Origin: Deltaproteobacteria bacterium
GTDB taxonomy: Bacteria > Desulfobacterota > Syntrophobacteria > Syntrophobacterales > Syntrophobacteraceae
Length of the DNA stretch: 33,936 nt
Assembly: GCA_021777755.1 (NCBI GenBank)
Contig: JAJYDE010000045.1
Coordinates: 1-33,936 of the forward strand
Direction: 5' to 3'
Below the pieces are notes generated by a model, which worked only from the letters and a program-made list of their open reading frames with translations, was not told the DNA's origin and did no database searches. The translations under genes were made by a program, and so were the position numbers. Shown here in pieces: positions 23,140-31,991 of the stretch; the first letter of the stretch is position 1; each line of letters begins with the position of its first letter.

Positions 23140-23607
23140 TCAGAACGCCACAAGCTTCAAAATGATCAGTCCCAGGATATTGGCCGCGATACCCGCCAGG
23201 ACATCATCGAGCATAATTCCAACCCCGCCGCGGACTTGCCTGTCCACCCACCGGATCGGCCACGGCTTCCAGATGTCGAAAAGACGGAAGAGCAAAACCC
23301 CGGTCAAAATGGACGCAAAGCCTGTCGGATGGCCCAACATGGCGATGAGAAACCCGCAGAGTTCGTCTATGACAACCTCTTGCGGGTCGGATCGGCCCAG
23401 TTGCTTTTCCGCTTCATGGGACACATACGAGCCGACTGCAAACAGGGCTGCGGCGAAGGCCGCCTGGGCCGGCGGGGAAAAACGGCCGATGAGCAAAAAA
23501 CAGGGAATTCCGGCCACAACTGTGGCCACGGTCCCCGGGGCCACAGGGGATTTTCCCAGCGGGAAAATGGAAGCCAGTCTGGAATGAATCGAGGGAGTGT
23601 CCCGCAT
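23140..23607 (-). CDS. pgpA: phosphatidylglycerophosphatase A
   Basis: PgpA removes phosphate from phosphatidylglycerophosphate at the inner membrane to give phosphatidylglycerol, the lipid donor used by Lgt. At 155 aa it has the usual length and several membrane helices. Family blocks are KSPVAPGTVATV, VIDELCGFLIAM, FRLFDIWKPWPI and GGVGIMLDDVLAGI, with the conserved acidic DE and DD pairs. It follows the unknown gene at 23627 by 19 nt. The Shine-Dalgarno is weak. Confidence 0.96.
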   Translation of the reverse strand: MRDTPSIHSRLASIFPLGKSPVAPGTVATVVAGIPCFLLIGRFSPPAQAAFAAALFAVGSYVSHEAEKQLGRSDPQEVVIDELCGFLIAMLGHPTGFASILTGVLLFRLFDIWKPWPIRWVDRQVRGGVGIMLDDVLAGIAANILGLIILKLVAF

Positions 23608-23626
23608 GGGATGAATTGTAACCTGT

Positions 23627-24286
23627 TTACTTCGCTTGTCCGGGGGGGACGGGCGATTCGGGATTTTCTTTGATTTCCATCAGGAGCGGAGCCGAGCATT
23701 CCCCAAGGATTTGAATCAGCCTGTCCAGGGGAATTTCCGCCTTGGGGTTCCGCGGTGTGAGGCTGATAGTGTAAATTCCGCCAAGATAAATTTCTATGTT
23801 GGTCCGGCAGGGTTTGTATTCGAAGTAAACGCGGTCGGCGCCCTCCGGATGGAAAAATTCGATGTAGACCGAACCGCCCCGGTCGGTGGTGAAAAATCCC
23901 TGACCTTCGTTGGCGAAGGCTCCAACTGATAACTCGTCGTCTGTGGACAGCCTCGCTTGAGGTTCGGCTGCCAGGTCAAGTTCGCCGACCTCCATGTGAA
24001 CAACCCCGCTTCCCGCGTACCGGGCCATGGACCGCAGGGATTCCAAAACCGGGGGTTTTATCGAAATCGCGAAGCGTTCGGCCACGTCCGGATAGAGTCT
24101 TAGAATGTTTTCAAAGTCGGCTCGCAGCTCTGAGGGCAGCGCGAGCATCAGGTGATGGAAATCGGACAAAAGCGGTTCGAGAATCCTTCGCACCGTATCG
24201 GCAGGGACCATTCCCAGCAGCATCTGTTTTCTAAGGCTCCCGAAAACAATGTCGGGGAACTTTTCAAATAAAACGTCGGGATTCAC
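23627..24286 (-). CDS. hypothetical protein, second of an overlapping pair
   Basis: This is a 219-aa protein I do not recognise. GTG 24286 is chosen because it overlaps the stop of the upstream gene by 4 nt (GTGA) and has GGGAG just before it. A longer frame starting at 24367 would overlap the neighbour by 84 nt. The first half looks helical (LFEKFPDIVFGSLRKQMLLG, LELLLSDFHHLMLALPSEL-like). The second half is strand-rich (SGVVHMEVGELDLA, GSVYIEFFHPEGADRVYFEY, NIEIYLGGIYTISLTP). No signal peptide or membrane segment is apparent. It seems cotranscribed with the 24283-25134 gene and with pgpA. No function can be given. Confidence 0.75.
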   Translation of the reverse strand: MNPDVLFEKFPDIVFGSLRKQMLLGMVPADTVRRILEPLLSDFHHLMLALPSELRADFENILRLYPDVAERFAISIKPPVLESLRSMARYAGSGVVHMEVGELDLAAEPQARLSTDDELSVGAFANEGQGFFTTDRGGSVYIEFFHPEGADRVYFEYKPCRTNIEIYLGGIYTISLTPRNPKAEIPLDRLIQILGECSAPLLMEIKENPESPVPPGQAK

Positions 24287-25134
24287 TTCTCTCTCCCAGT
24301 GGACATTTTGCAAAAAAGAGCCATTACCTGCACCAGGATGCATCTTCTGTGATCGGCCAAAAGGCACCTGTTGACATGCTCGAGCCTGTTTTCCATATTG
24401 AATTGGCGTCGGAGCTTGATGGCGAATTCTCTCCTGTCTTCACCCTGAAGCCAGCCGAAAAGGGTCTTTTCCCATCGGCCCTCCTCAAAGCCCGGGAACC
24501 TGGATTCTTCGTCTATGATAGTCCCGTCGATGGTGTGATCCAGTAGTTCCCTGAATTTATTTCTGAAGTACTCCAAGCCTTTCGAGCATACCGCCTGCTC
24601 GGTTTTAACGATTTCGACGGCCAGGTAGATGAACCAGATCATCGACCTGAGGCGCATCGTTCTGTCCTGGTCCGGACGCACCTCGGGTTTTTTTATGGAA
24701 AACATATGCAGAAAGGAGAGGATGTCCTTCTCATCGGCCGCCTTGGCCCGGTGGAAAAGGCATTGGATCAGAATCTTCAAGGCCTCGTTTTGATGAGGGA
24801 TGAGTATGTCGTCTCGATCGGCCCGGCACTGTATGCCGTAGGAGTCCTCCAAAATGACCTCGACTGTCTCCGTATCCCGAAAAATCGTGAAATGCTCGGG
24901 GGTGATCTCGCCGGCCATGCGCTCAAGGGCGAAATTTATAAGAAACAATCGTACGGCATCCTGTGCACAGCTGCCTTTAGTGCCCTGCCGCTCCGTCAGA
25001 TCCCGGAGCTTTTTGACAAGAATTTCGCGTGAGTTGCGAAGAATTTCCGCCATGGGCGCAAAAGAGGGAATAGTTGACCAAACGTAGATATGGTTGTCGA
25101 TGGTCGTATCTATGCGGCTGATGCGGTTGGACAT
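24283..25134 (-). CDS. hypothetical helical protein, first of an overlapping pair
   Basis: This is a 283-aa, apparently all-helical protein of unknown family. ATG 25134 (MSNRISRIDTTID) is preferred because GAGGG lies 5 nt upstream; the open frame extends 26 codons further without support. Recognisable stretches include ILRNSREILVKKLRDL, ALKILIQCLFHRAKAADEKDILSFLHMF and SMIWFIYLAVEIVK (possibly buried or membrane-associated). The C-terminus carries several Cys. It heads the minus-strand cluster with 23627, pgpA, HD and ddl. The 163 bp upstream of it contains TATAGT and A/T-rich sequence that may be its promoter. Confidence 0.75.
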   Translation of the reverse strand: MSNRISRIDTTIDNHIYVWSTIPSFAPMAEILRNSREILVKKLRDLTERQGTKGSCAQDAVRLFLINFALERMAGEITPEHFTIFRDTETVEVILEDSYGIQCRADRDDILIPHQNEALKILIQCLFHRAKAADEKDILSFLHMFSIKKPEVRPDQDRTMRLRSMIWFIYLAVEIVKTEQAVCSKGLEYFRNKFRELLDHTIDGTIIDEESRFPGFEEGRWEKTLFGWLQGEDRREFAIKLRRQFNMENRLEHVNRCLLADHRRCILVQVMALFCKMSTGREK

Positions 25135-25297
25135 GCAAACCCTCGCGCCATCCCTCCTGCTTGAGGCGAGGAGGAATGAAGCCTTGACAGGTTCGAATCC
25201 TTGGAATTCCAACTCTATGAAGCCAGGATTTATTCAAGAATCTGGTGAATGCCCGAATATACTATAGCAATCGAAAACCACGGGCAAGTTATAAATA

Positions 25298-26422
25298 TCA
25301 TTGCCGGGCGATGGCCTCCTCGGCGGGCCTGTAGGACTCCGCCCGGCCGAAGGCTTCGGCAACCGGCCTGAAAGTGATCCATCCCCTGTGGACATTTAGT
25401 CCGTTCATCAGGGCCGGTTCTTTGAGACAGGCTTCCACGCCCATGTCCGCGATCCGCAGTCCATACTTTCCCGTGCGGTTGTTGAGGGCGAAGGTGGAGC
25501 TTCGGGCATAGGCGCCGGGCATGTTGGCCACGCAGTAATGGACAACGCCATCGACCAGATAGACCGGATCGCCGTGAGTCGTGGGCCGGGAGGTTTCCAC
25601 ACAGCCCCCCTGGTCTATGGCGACATCTACGATCACAGAGCCCGGCTTCATTATTCCCAGCTGCTCGCGCCTGACGACTTTGGGCGCCCGCGCCCCCGTA
25701 ACCAGAACCGCCCCGATGACTATGTCGGCTTCCCGTAAACCCTTATCGAGGGTGTAGGCGTCGGCGTAAATGGGGCAGACGTTGGCCGGCATGATGTTGC
25801 CCAGATGTTCGAGCGTGTCGAGGTTGATGTCCAGCAGCGTCACGCGAGCCCCCAGACCGGCTGCCACTTTGGCCGCGTTGCTCCCGACCGTGCCGCCCCC
25901 GATGATCAGAACGTTGGCGGGCGCAACCCCCGGCAGTCCGGTGGGCAGAAGCCCCCGGCCTCCGAATATCTTTCCCAGGTAGAAAGCGCCCATGAGAGGG
26001 GCCATCCTTCCAGCCACCTCGCTCATCGGTTTAAGAAGCGGCAGCGAACCGTCTTTTTCCTGGACCGTCTCATAAGCGATGGCCGATATCTGCTTTTCCA
26101 TGCATGCAAGGGTGAGCCTTTCATCGGCCGCGAAGTGAAAATAGGTGTAAATGATCTGCCCCGACCGCATCGAATCATACTCGGCAGGAAGGGGCTCCTT
26201 GACTTTTACGATCATCTCGCAACTTTCCCACACCTCGCGGGCCGTCGTGCAAATCCTGGCTCCCGCCTGTTCGTAGAGATCATCGGAAATGCCCGCCCCG
26301 ATTCCGGCCCCGGTTTCCATCCACACCTGGTGACCTCTATCAACATATGCCTTTACCGTGGCCGGGATAAGTCCAACCCGGAACTCCTGGCTCTTGATCT
26401 CTTTGGGGCATCCGATTCTCAT
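25298..26422 (-). CDS. ald: alanine dehydrogenase
   Basis: Ald is an NAD-dependent enzyme interconverting L-alanine with pyruvate and ammonia. At 374 aa it has the usual length. Signatures are RIGCPKEIKSQEFRVGLIP, MIVKVKEPLPAEY (substrate Lys), YFHFAAD (catalytic His), the Rossmann loop IGGGTVGSNAAKVAAGLGA and VDVAIDQGGCVETSRPT (catalytic Asp). ATG 26422 has AGGAGG at 8-nt spacing. A frame 20 codons longer lacks this. A TATAAT-like hexamer lies on the minus strand at about 26460. It is a single gene, divergent from the ribosomal cluster. Confidence 0.96.
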   Translation of the reverse strand: MRIGCPKEIKSQEFRVGLIPATVKAYVDRGHQVWMETGAGIGAGISDDLYEQAGARICTTAREVWESCEMIVKVKEPLPAEYDSMRSGQIIYTYFHFAADERLTLACMEKQISAIAYETVQEKDGSLPLLKPMSEVAGRMAPLMGAFYLGKIFGGRGLLPTGLPGVAPANVLIIGGGTVGSNAAKVAAGLGARVTLLDINLDTLEHLGNIMPANVCPIYADAYTLDKGLREADIVIGAVLVTGARAPKVVRREQLGIMKPGSVIVDVAIDQGGCVETSRPTTHGDPVYLVDGVVHYCVANMPGAYARSSTFALNNRTGKYGLRIADMGVEACLKEPALMNGLNVHRGWITFRPVAEAFGRAESYRPAEEAIARQ

Positions 26423-26533
26423 TACCAAAACCTCCTGGTGGGAAGACCGTTTTTGTATTATTATACATGATAATCGGTTCAAACCTGCCTGGTAGTTAGC
26501 GGCCTCAAACGATTTTTCAGACGCAAACTTTCA

Positions 26534-26638
26534 TTGACCTCAAGGGATAAAACTGGTAAGAAAGATTCTTTTATCTGTCCAGGCTCCTTGCTCCTTCCAA
26601 TATAGAGTTGGGGCTAATTTAACCCGAAGGGAGATCAA
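26534..26638 (+). promoter_or_regulatory. rpsF leader with candidate promoter
   Basis: TTGACC (26534-26539) is followed after 17 nt by TAAGAA, a weak promoter match. Near the start, GGGG...AACCCGAAGGGAG can fold over the ribosome binding site. This could be a version of the S6:S18-binding leader known before rpsF, but I cannot confirm the structure. Confidence 0.3.
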
Positions 26639-27076
26639 ATGCGCAAGTACGAGACCTTTTTCATTGTCGATCCGGAACTGCCTGAAGAAACAAATTCGGT
26701 GCTCGACAGCAAAATTCAGACAATTGTCACCTCCAATGGCGGAGAGGTGCTCAACTATGTCCCGTGGGGGAAAAGAAAGCTGGCTTACGCGATAGGCAAG
26801 CGCACCCGGGGACTTTACGTGCTGATGGAATACGTCGGTGGCCCTCAGCTCGTGGCCGAACTCGAACGAAATCTTCGAATCGATGAACGTGTTCTCAAGT
26901 TCATAACCGTTCTGCTCGATGAGCGCTACGATCCGGAAAAGGAAAAAGAGCGCCAGGCGGCACTGGCCGCCGCGGCCCAGGCGCAGGAAGAAACCCCTGC
27001 GGAGTCTGTTGGCGAGCAAGAAGAGGGCTCTGAGGATGCCGAGCTCGAAGAACTCGAAGAAGACAGCCAGGAATAG
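26639..27076 (+). CDS. rpsF: 30S ribosomal protein S6
   Basis: This is bS6 of the small subunit, which binds 16S rRNA together with S18. The S6 fold is clear in residues 1-95 (MRKYETFFIVDPELPEE, GKRKLAYAIGKRTRGLYVLMEYVG, NLRIDERVLKFITVLLDERY). The C-terminal 45 residues are a long acidic, low-complexity tail rich in Glu, Ala and Gln, as seen in several deltaproteobacteria and E. coli. GGGAG precedes ATG 26639. It is the first gene of the rpsF-rpsR-DUF2232-rplI-dnaB cluster. Confidence 0.97.
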   Translation: MRKYETFFIVDPELPEETNSVLDSKIQTIVTSNGGEVLNYVPWGKRKLAYAIGKRTRGLYVLMEYVGGPQLVAELERNLRIDERVLKFITVLLDERYDPEKEKERQAALAAAAQAQEETPAESVGEQEEGSEDAELEELEEDSQE

Positions 27077-27120
27077 CTAAAAGATTCTAACCTATACGAT
27101 ATGGAAAGAGAGCCGAAATC

Positions 27121-27369
27121 ATGATGACCGTCAGGCGTAAAAGGCGCACGTTCGCGCGGCGTAAAATTTGCCGTTTCTGTGTGGATTCAGACCTCAAAAT
27201 CGATTATAAAGATTCGAAAACACTTCGCTATTTCGTAACAGAGCGTGGCAAGATAGTGCCCAGGCGAATATCGGGAAATTGCGCCAAACATCAGCGCGAA
27301 CTGACGACGGCCATAAAGAGGGCGCGTCAGATCGCCCTTCTGCCCTACACTGTCACGCACATGCTTTAG
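27121..27369 (+). CDS. rpsR: 30S ribosomal protein S18
   Basis: bS18 (82 aa) is the partner of S6 on the small subunit. Family blocks are RRKICRFC (a CxxC pair often linked to zinc-containing forms), [26 protein letters not shown] and [21 protein letters not shown]. It starts at ATG 27121, with an ATG at 27124 just behind it; GAGAG lies shortly upstream. It is 44 nt after rpsF. Confidence 0.97.
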   Translation: MMTVRRKRRTFARRKICRFCVDSDLKIDYKDSKTLRYFVTERGKIVPRRISGNCAKHQRELTTAIKRARQIALLPYTVTHML

Positions 27370-27390
27370 TCGTGTGAGCTGCTGCCGGAG

Positions 27391-28332
27391 ATGAACGAGA
27401 CCAGGCAAGATCTGCCCGTCCGCCCCGCGGGCGGGGAAATAAAGGAATTTATGATACTGACCGTGTTGACGGTTGGTCTTTTCCTCTCGGGACTGTTCGC
27501 ATTTTTGACCCCTGCGCCCGCGGCGTTTGCCATCGCGCGGCGGGGCGCCGGCAGGGGCTGGGTCGTGCCTGCCGGCGCGGCTTTGCTGGGCTCTTTGATA
27601 TTTTACCCTCTGGGTCCGTTCGAGTTGGGGATCTATCTGCTGCTGATCGCTATGGGGGTGCTCATCGGGCGTGGTTTTCTGCAAATGTGGCCGGCCCCGA
27701 AGACGGTGGGCATTTCCACCCTTTTGGCCCTCGGGGGCGCCGCCTCTTTTGTGTTCGCCGCCTATCTGATGACCAAAGGGCAAATCGTTCCCCTTTTCGA
27801 GCACTACCTTCGGGGGCAAATCGGGCAGGCCGTGAAGCTTTTGGGCGCGGCCGGTTCCGCGCGGACCGAAGAGATCAAAAAGGGCCTTCTCGAGATGGTG
27901 CCGCAGGTGGTCGGCATGTTGCCCGGAATTTTCATCTCCAGTACGCTGATGGTCTCCTGGGCCAATCTGCTCCTCTGCCGCAGGTATTGTCGGGGGGTTG
28001 CTCCGGATGACGACCGTCAGGAAAGGCTTTGCCTCTGGAAAAGCCCGGAGCATCTGGTGTGGGTCGCCATCGCCGCGGGTCTTATGTTTCTCGTGCCTTC
28101 AAGGGCTGTCAATCTGCTCGGAAGCAACGTGATGCTCGTTATCGGGACGGTCTACTTTTTCCAGGGCCTTGCGGTAGTGGCCTTCTATTTTGAAAAATGG
28201 AGAGCGCCGATTTTTGTCAAGGGCTTCATATGTGCCGTGCTTTTGCTTGAGGGAACTTCGAGAATTGCGGTCGCGGCAATGGGGCTCTTTGACGTGTGGT
28301 TCGATTTTCGAAAGCGGGACAAGCAGGCCTGA
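27391..28332 (+). CDS. DUF2232 membrane protein
   Basis: This 313-aa polytopic inner-membrane protein of the DUF2232 (YybS-like) family usually lies in this ribosomal cluster, but its function is unknown. About eight hydrophobic segments can be seen, for example VLTVGLFLSGLFAFLTPAPAAF, AALLGSLIFYPLGPFELGIY, IFISSTLMVSWANLLL and NVMLVIGTVYFFQGLAVVAFYF. The Pro-rich first loop is typical. ATG 27391 has poor spacing to its GGAG; ATG 27451 has AAAGGA at 4 nt and would remove a soluble 20-residue lead, so the start is open. Confidence 0.88.
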   Translation: MNETRQDLPVRPAGGEIKEFMILTVLTVGLFLSGLFAFLTPAPAAFAIARRGAGRGWVVPAGAALLGSLIFYPLGPFELGIYLLLIAMGVLIGRGFLQMWPAPKTVGISTLLALGGAASFVFAAYLMTKGQIVPLFEHYLRGQIGQAVKLLGAAGSARTEEIKKGLLEMVPQVVGMLPGIFISSTLMVSWANLLLCRRYCRGVAPDDDRQERLCLWKSPEHLVWVAIAAGLMFLVPSRAVNLLGSNVMLVIGTVYFFQGLAVVAFYFEKWRAPIFVKGFICAVLLLEGTSRIAVAAMGLFDVWFDFRKRDKQA

Positions 28333-28390
28333 GGCTGCTGCCGGCCCGCCCTCCTCGGCTTATGGTGTCTCTGTTCAACAGGAGTTTCGA

Positions 28391-28837
28391 ATGAAAGTCA
28401 TTTTAACTGAAAGCGTCGAAGCGATCGGGCAAATCGGCGATCTGGTCAATGTGGCGCCAGGGTATGCCCGCAATTTTCTTTTTCCCAAAAATCTCGCGAT
28501 GGAAGCCACCGGCAGGAATGTGCGCGATCTTGAGCACAAAAAGCGTGTTCTGGCCCAAAAGCGTGAAAAACAGCGCCAGGAGATGCTCTCATTTGCTGAA
28601 AAGCTCAACGCCGTGACGGTGTCCATGCGCCGAAAGGTTGCCGAGGACGATAAGCTTTACGGTTCGGTGAGCACGACGGATGTGGCCAAATCGCTCGAAG
28701 ATCTGGGGTTTGCCGTGGAGCGCAGGAATATCCTGCTCGAGCAGCCCATCAAACAGCTTGGCGAACACTCCGTTATCCTTCGCGTCGGTGGCGAAGTCAC
28801 CGCAACCATTCGCGTGGTGATCGAAAAAGAAGAGTAG
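28391..28837 (+). CDS. rplI: 50S ribosomal protein L9
   Basis: bL9 (148 aa) has the N-terminal rRNA-binding domain MKVILTESVEAIGQIGDLV with the signature VAPGYARNFLFPKNLA. A long basic connecting helix follows (LEHKKRVLAQKREKQRQEML), then the C-terminal domain (KLYGSVSTTDVAKSL, LEQPIKQLGEHSVILRV). ATG 28391 has AGGAG at 28380-28384. An earlier in-frame start at 28190 is in the DUF2232 gene and unlikely. Two nt separate its stop from dnaB. Confidence 0.97.
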   Translation: MKVILTESVEAIGQIGDLVNVAPGYARNFLFPKNLAMEATGRNVRDLEHKKRVLAQKREKQRQEMLSFAEKLNAVTVSMRRKVAEDDKLYGSVSTTDVAKSLEDLGFAVERRNILLEQPIKQLGEHSVILRVGGEVTATIRVVIEKEE

Positions 28838-28839
28838 TC

Positions 28840-30186
28840 ATGGAGGAGCTTTCAGCCGAACTCCGCAAGATTCCCCCCCAGCAGATCGAGGCCGAACAAT
28901 CGCTGCTGGGGGGAATTATGGTGGACAGCTCCGGGTTGCCCTCGGCCCTCGAGATTCTAAAGGGCGACGAATTCTACAAGGAATCCCACCGGATTATCTT
29001 TACGGCAATACAGGATCTTTTCGAGCAAAACGAGCCGATCGATATCCTGACCGTAACAAACCTGCTCGACAATCGAAAGCAGCTCGAAGGCGTGGGCGGC
29101 GCCTCCTACATCGCGGCGCTGACCGACACGATGCCAACGGCCTCCAATGTGGGTGCCTACGCTAAAATCGTCAGTGAAAAGGCGGTGTTGCGCAGGCTTA
29201 TCCAGGCCGCCAACGAGATACTCTCTTTCGCCTACGGCGGGGGCAAGAGCTCCGAAGAGGTCTTGGACAGCGCCGAAGCCGCGATTTTCAAAGTCGCCGA
29301 ACGCCGGATCAGGAATTCCTATTTTCCGCTAAAGGAAGTTATCAAGAAAAACATCGAGGCTATCGAGCGCTACCAGGAATACCGGGAATCGGTCACAGGG
29401 GTCTCCAGCGGCTACCGGGATCTCGATAAGCTCACCGCCGGTTTTCAAAAATCGGATCTCATCATACTGGCCGCCAGACCCAGCATGGGAAAAACCGCCT
29501 TTGGCCTGTGCATCACGCGAAACGCCGCGATGGAAAGCGGGGTGCCCGTGGGCTTTTTTTCCTTGGAAATGAGCAAGGAGCAGCTTGCCATGCGCCTTCT
29601 TTGCTCGGAGGCACGAGTTGATTCCCACAAGATTCGAACCGGTTTTCTAAGCCGCCAGGAATGCGGCAAGCTTCTTCAGGCCGCCGGGCAGTACATGGAC
29701 GTACCGATCTATATCGACGACACCCCGGGGATCTCCACCCTCGAGCTTCGAGCCAAGGCGCGCCGTATGATGGCCGACCGGGGCCTGGGGCTGATCGTGG
29801 TCGACTATCTGCAGCTCATGCGGGGCAGGGACTCGGTTGAAAGGCGCGAGCAGGAAATATCGGAAATATCGCGCTCTCTTAAAGGACTGGCCAAGGAACT
29901 CGATATCCCGGTGATCGCCCTTGCACAACTCAATCGAAAGGTCGAAGAGCGAACCGATAAGCGGCCCATGCTGAGCGATCTACGCGAATCGGGGGCCATC
30001 GAGCAGGATGCGGATGTGATCGCTTTCATTTACCGGGACGAGGTCTATTCGAAGGCGGCCTGCAAGGAGCCGGGTGTTGCCGAGATCATAATCGGCAAAC
30101 AAAGAAACGGGCCCGCGGGCGAAACCGTCAAACTTGCCTATATTAATACCTATACGCGCTTTGAAAACCTCGCGGTGGCCGATTGA
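28840..30186 (+). CDS. dnaB: replicative DNA helicase
   Basis: DnaB (448 aa) is the hexameric 5'-3' helicase of the replication fork. The N-terminal domain is PPQQIEAEQSLLGGIMVDS and GGASYIAALTDTMPTASN; a linker follows. The RecA-like core contains LIILAARPSMGKTAF (Walker A), FFSLEMSKEQLAMRLL, LIVVDYLQLMRG (Walker B), PVIALAQLNRKVEER and SDLRESGAIEQDADVIAFIYRDE. No intein interrupts it. A GC-rich hairpin (GGGGG cttct CCCCC, about 30195-30210) follows the stop and may end the transcript, although it lacks a T-run. Confidence 0.97.
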   Translation: MEELSAELRKIPPQQIEAEQSLLGGIMVDSSGLPSALEILKGDEFYKESHRIIFTAIQDLFEQNEPIDILTVTNLLDNRKQLEGVGGASYIAALTDTMPTASNVGAYAKIVSEKAVLRRLIQAANEILSFAYGGGKSSEEVLDSAEAAIFKVAERRIRNSYFPLKEVIKKNIEAIERYQEYRESVTGVSSGYRDLDKLTAGFQKSDLIILAARPSMGKTAFGLCITRNAAMESGVPVGFFSLEMSKEQLAMRLLCSEARVDSHKIRTGFLSRQECGKLLQAAGQYMDVPIYIDDTPGISTLELRAKARRMMADRGLGLIVVDYLQLMRGRDSVERREQEISEISRSLKGLAKELDIPVIALAQLNRKVEERTDKRPMLSDLRESGAIEQDADVIAFIYRDEVYSKAACKEPGVAEIIIGKQRNGPAGETVKLAYINTYTRFENLAVAD

Positions 30187-30254
30187 TCGCCCCCGGGGGG
30201 CTTCTCCCCCGCGGGTGAGATGTTTACAATGAGTTGAATTAAGGGAGGCCGCAT

Positions 30255-31919
30255 ACGAAAGTCATTGGAAACCTGACCGGGCTAAAGCCCGGAGTGCGCC
30301 GCCGCCTCGACGGCCTTGGCCGGCGCAAAGTCCCCGCCCACCAGGTGATTTCACCCGATCTTTCCCGAGACCTTGCACATCTTTCCTTTGAATCCGGTCG
30401 CCAGATCGGAGTGCTCATTGGCCGCGATGGCGCGGTTGAACTGGTGCTCGTTGGCGGACCTCGCTCTCTATTCATTCCCGATCTGCCCAAGAGTCGCGGG
30501 GGAAGGAAGCGCTTGCGCGGTCTTCGGCTCGTGCACACGCACCTGGAAGCCGAACCGCTTTCCCAGGACGACCTGATGGATCTGGTCTTCCTGAGGCTCG
30601 ATTGTATGGCCGCGGTGGCAGTCGATGCAAACGGGGGGGCCGTTCAACTCGAAGTTGCTCATATTCTGCCGGCGAGTCGAAGCGGCGGGCGCGGCTTCGA
30701 GGTGCTTGACCCCATGCCCTGCCATGATCCGGACCTGGATTTCCCGGCCCTTGTTCGTTCGCTCGAAGGCGAGCTGGAACGCAACCTGCCTGCCAGCTCG
30801 GCGGGCAAGGACGGCCAGGAGCGGGCGATCCTTGTGAGCGTGACCGACAGGGACCGGGAGAGTGCCAATCAATCGATGGCCGAACTGGTCGAGCTTGCGC
30901 TTGCGGCGGGAATTGTCTCCGCCGATACGATCGTTCAGATGCAGCGCCGCAGGGACCCCAAATATTTCATCGGCAAAGGCAAGCTGAGCGAGATTGTGCT
31001 TCGAGCGCTTCAGTGCGGGGTCGATCTTTTGATCTTCGACCAGGAACTCAATCCTTCACAGGTGCGGGCGATCACGGACACCACCGAACTTCGGGTGGTC
31101 GACAGAACTCAACTCATACTCGATATTTTCGCCCAAAGGGCCCATAGCGGGGAGGGCAAGCTCCAGGTCGAAATGGCCCAGCTCAAATACCTCCTGCCCA
31201 GGCTCGCGGTAAAAGACGACGCTCTATCCAGGCTTACCGGTGGCATTGGCACCAGAGGGCCCGGCGAAACCACCCTGGAAATCAACCGGCGCCGCATCAA
31301 AGATCGCATCGCCCAACTCGAAGACGATCTGCGAAGTCTTAGCAAAAGGCGCAACCTCAGGCGCACCAGAAGGACAAGAAAACAGATCCCGGTCATTTCC
31401 ATCGTCGGCTACACCAACGCGGGAAAATCGACCCTGCTGAACGCACTTACTCACAGCTCGGTTAACGTTGAAAACAAGCTTTTCGCCACCCTGGATCCCG
31501 TGAGCCGCAGGCTCCGGTTTCCAAAGGACTTCGAGGTCATCATAACCGACACGGTGGGGTTCATACGGGATTTGCCAAAGGATCTCGTGGAGGCATTTTC
31601 GGCCACACTCGAGGAACTCGGGGAAGCCGATCTGCTGCTTCATGTCGTCGATATCGGCAACCCCCGGTTCGAAGATCAGATCGAAGCCGTTGAAAGCACG
31701 CTGGCCCGGCTCGAACTGGACAAAAAACCGACGATAATGGTTTTGAACAAAATCGACCGGGTGGAGGCCGAATTCGCCCTGCGGAAGATAAACAAATTTG
31801 GCGCAATAGGTATATCGGCGCTAAACCAGAGAACGCTGCACCCTCTCATTTCGGCCATGGAAGATCGCGTCGCGGGCTTTATGGAAAGAGAAATCGGAGC
31901 AGAGGTAACGAAAGATTGA
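30255..31919 (+). CDS. hflX: GTPase HflX, apparently with an ACG start
   Basis: HflX is a ribosome-binding GTPase that splits stalled 70S ribosomes. Domains are an N-terminal helix-rich region, the ND1 segment (MQRRRDPKYFIGKGKLSEIV, LIFDQELNPSQVRAITD), the signature GGIGTRGPGETTLE, a coiled coil, then the G-domain with GYTNAGKSTLLNAL (G1), DTVGFIRDLP (G3) and NKID (G4). The first in-frame GTG is 30294, but the family sequence continues upstream (KVIGNLTGLKPG) to ACG at 30255. That codon lies 6 nt after GGGAGG (30243-30248). From ACG it would be 554 aa; from GTG, 541. GTG sits right behind a hairpin (CCGGGC taaa GCCCGG). Confidence 0.93.
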   Translation, partial: TKVIGNLTGLKPGVRRRLDGLGRRKVPAHQVISPDLSRDLAHLSFESGRQIGVLIGRDGAVELVLVGGPRSLFIPDLPKSRGGRKRLRGLRLVHTHLEAEPLSQDDLMDLVFLRLDCMAAVAVDANGGAVQLEVAHILPASRSGGRGFEVLDPMPCHDPDLDFPALVRSLEGELERNLPASSAGKDGQERAILVSVTDRDRESANQSMAELVELALAAGIVSADTIVQMQRRRDPKYFIGKGKLSEIVLRALQCGVDLLIFDQELNPSQVRAITDTTELRVVDRTQLILDIFAQRAHSGEGKLQVEMAQLKYLLPRLAVKDDALSRLTGGIGTRGPGETTLEINRRRIKDRIAQLEDDLRSLSKRRNLRRTRRTRKQIPVISIVGYTNAGKSTLLNALTHSSVNVENKLFATLDPVSRRLRFPKDFEVIITDTVGFIRDLPKDLVEAFSATLEELGEADLLLHVVDIGNPRFEDQIEAVESTLARLELDKKPTIMVLNKIDRVEAEFALRKINKFGAIGISALNQRTLHPLISAMEDRVAGFMEREIGAEVTKD

Positions 31920-31991
31920 AAGTGGGTTGCCCTGACGGCGATCTGCACACGGAGAGCTGCTCGCCGCCAAGGCCGAACTGTTTACCGCGAT

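Noticed and set aside
30195-30210. Strong terminator after dnaB
   Set aside because: The stem is GC-rich but no T-run follows, so it is mentioned only with dnaB.
31916-31991. DLHTES-like PHP motif after hflX
   Set aside because: Very short, no continuation; falls between convergent hflX and ribF and is likely chance.
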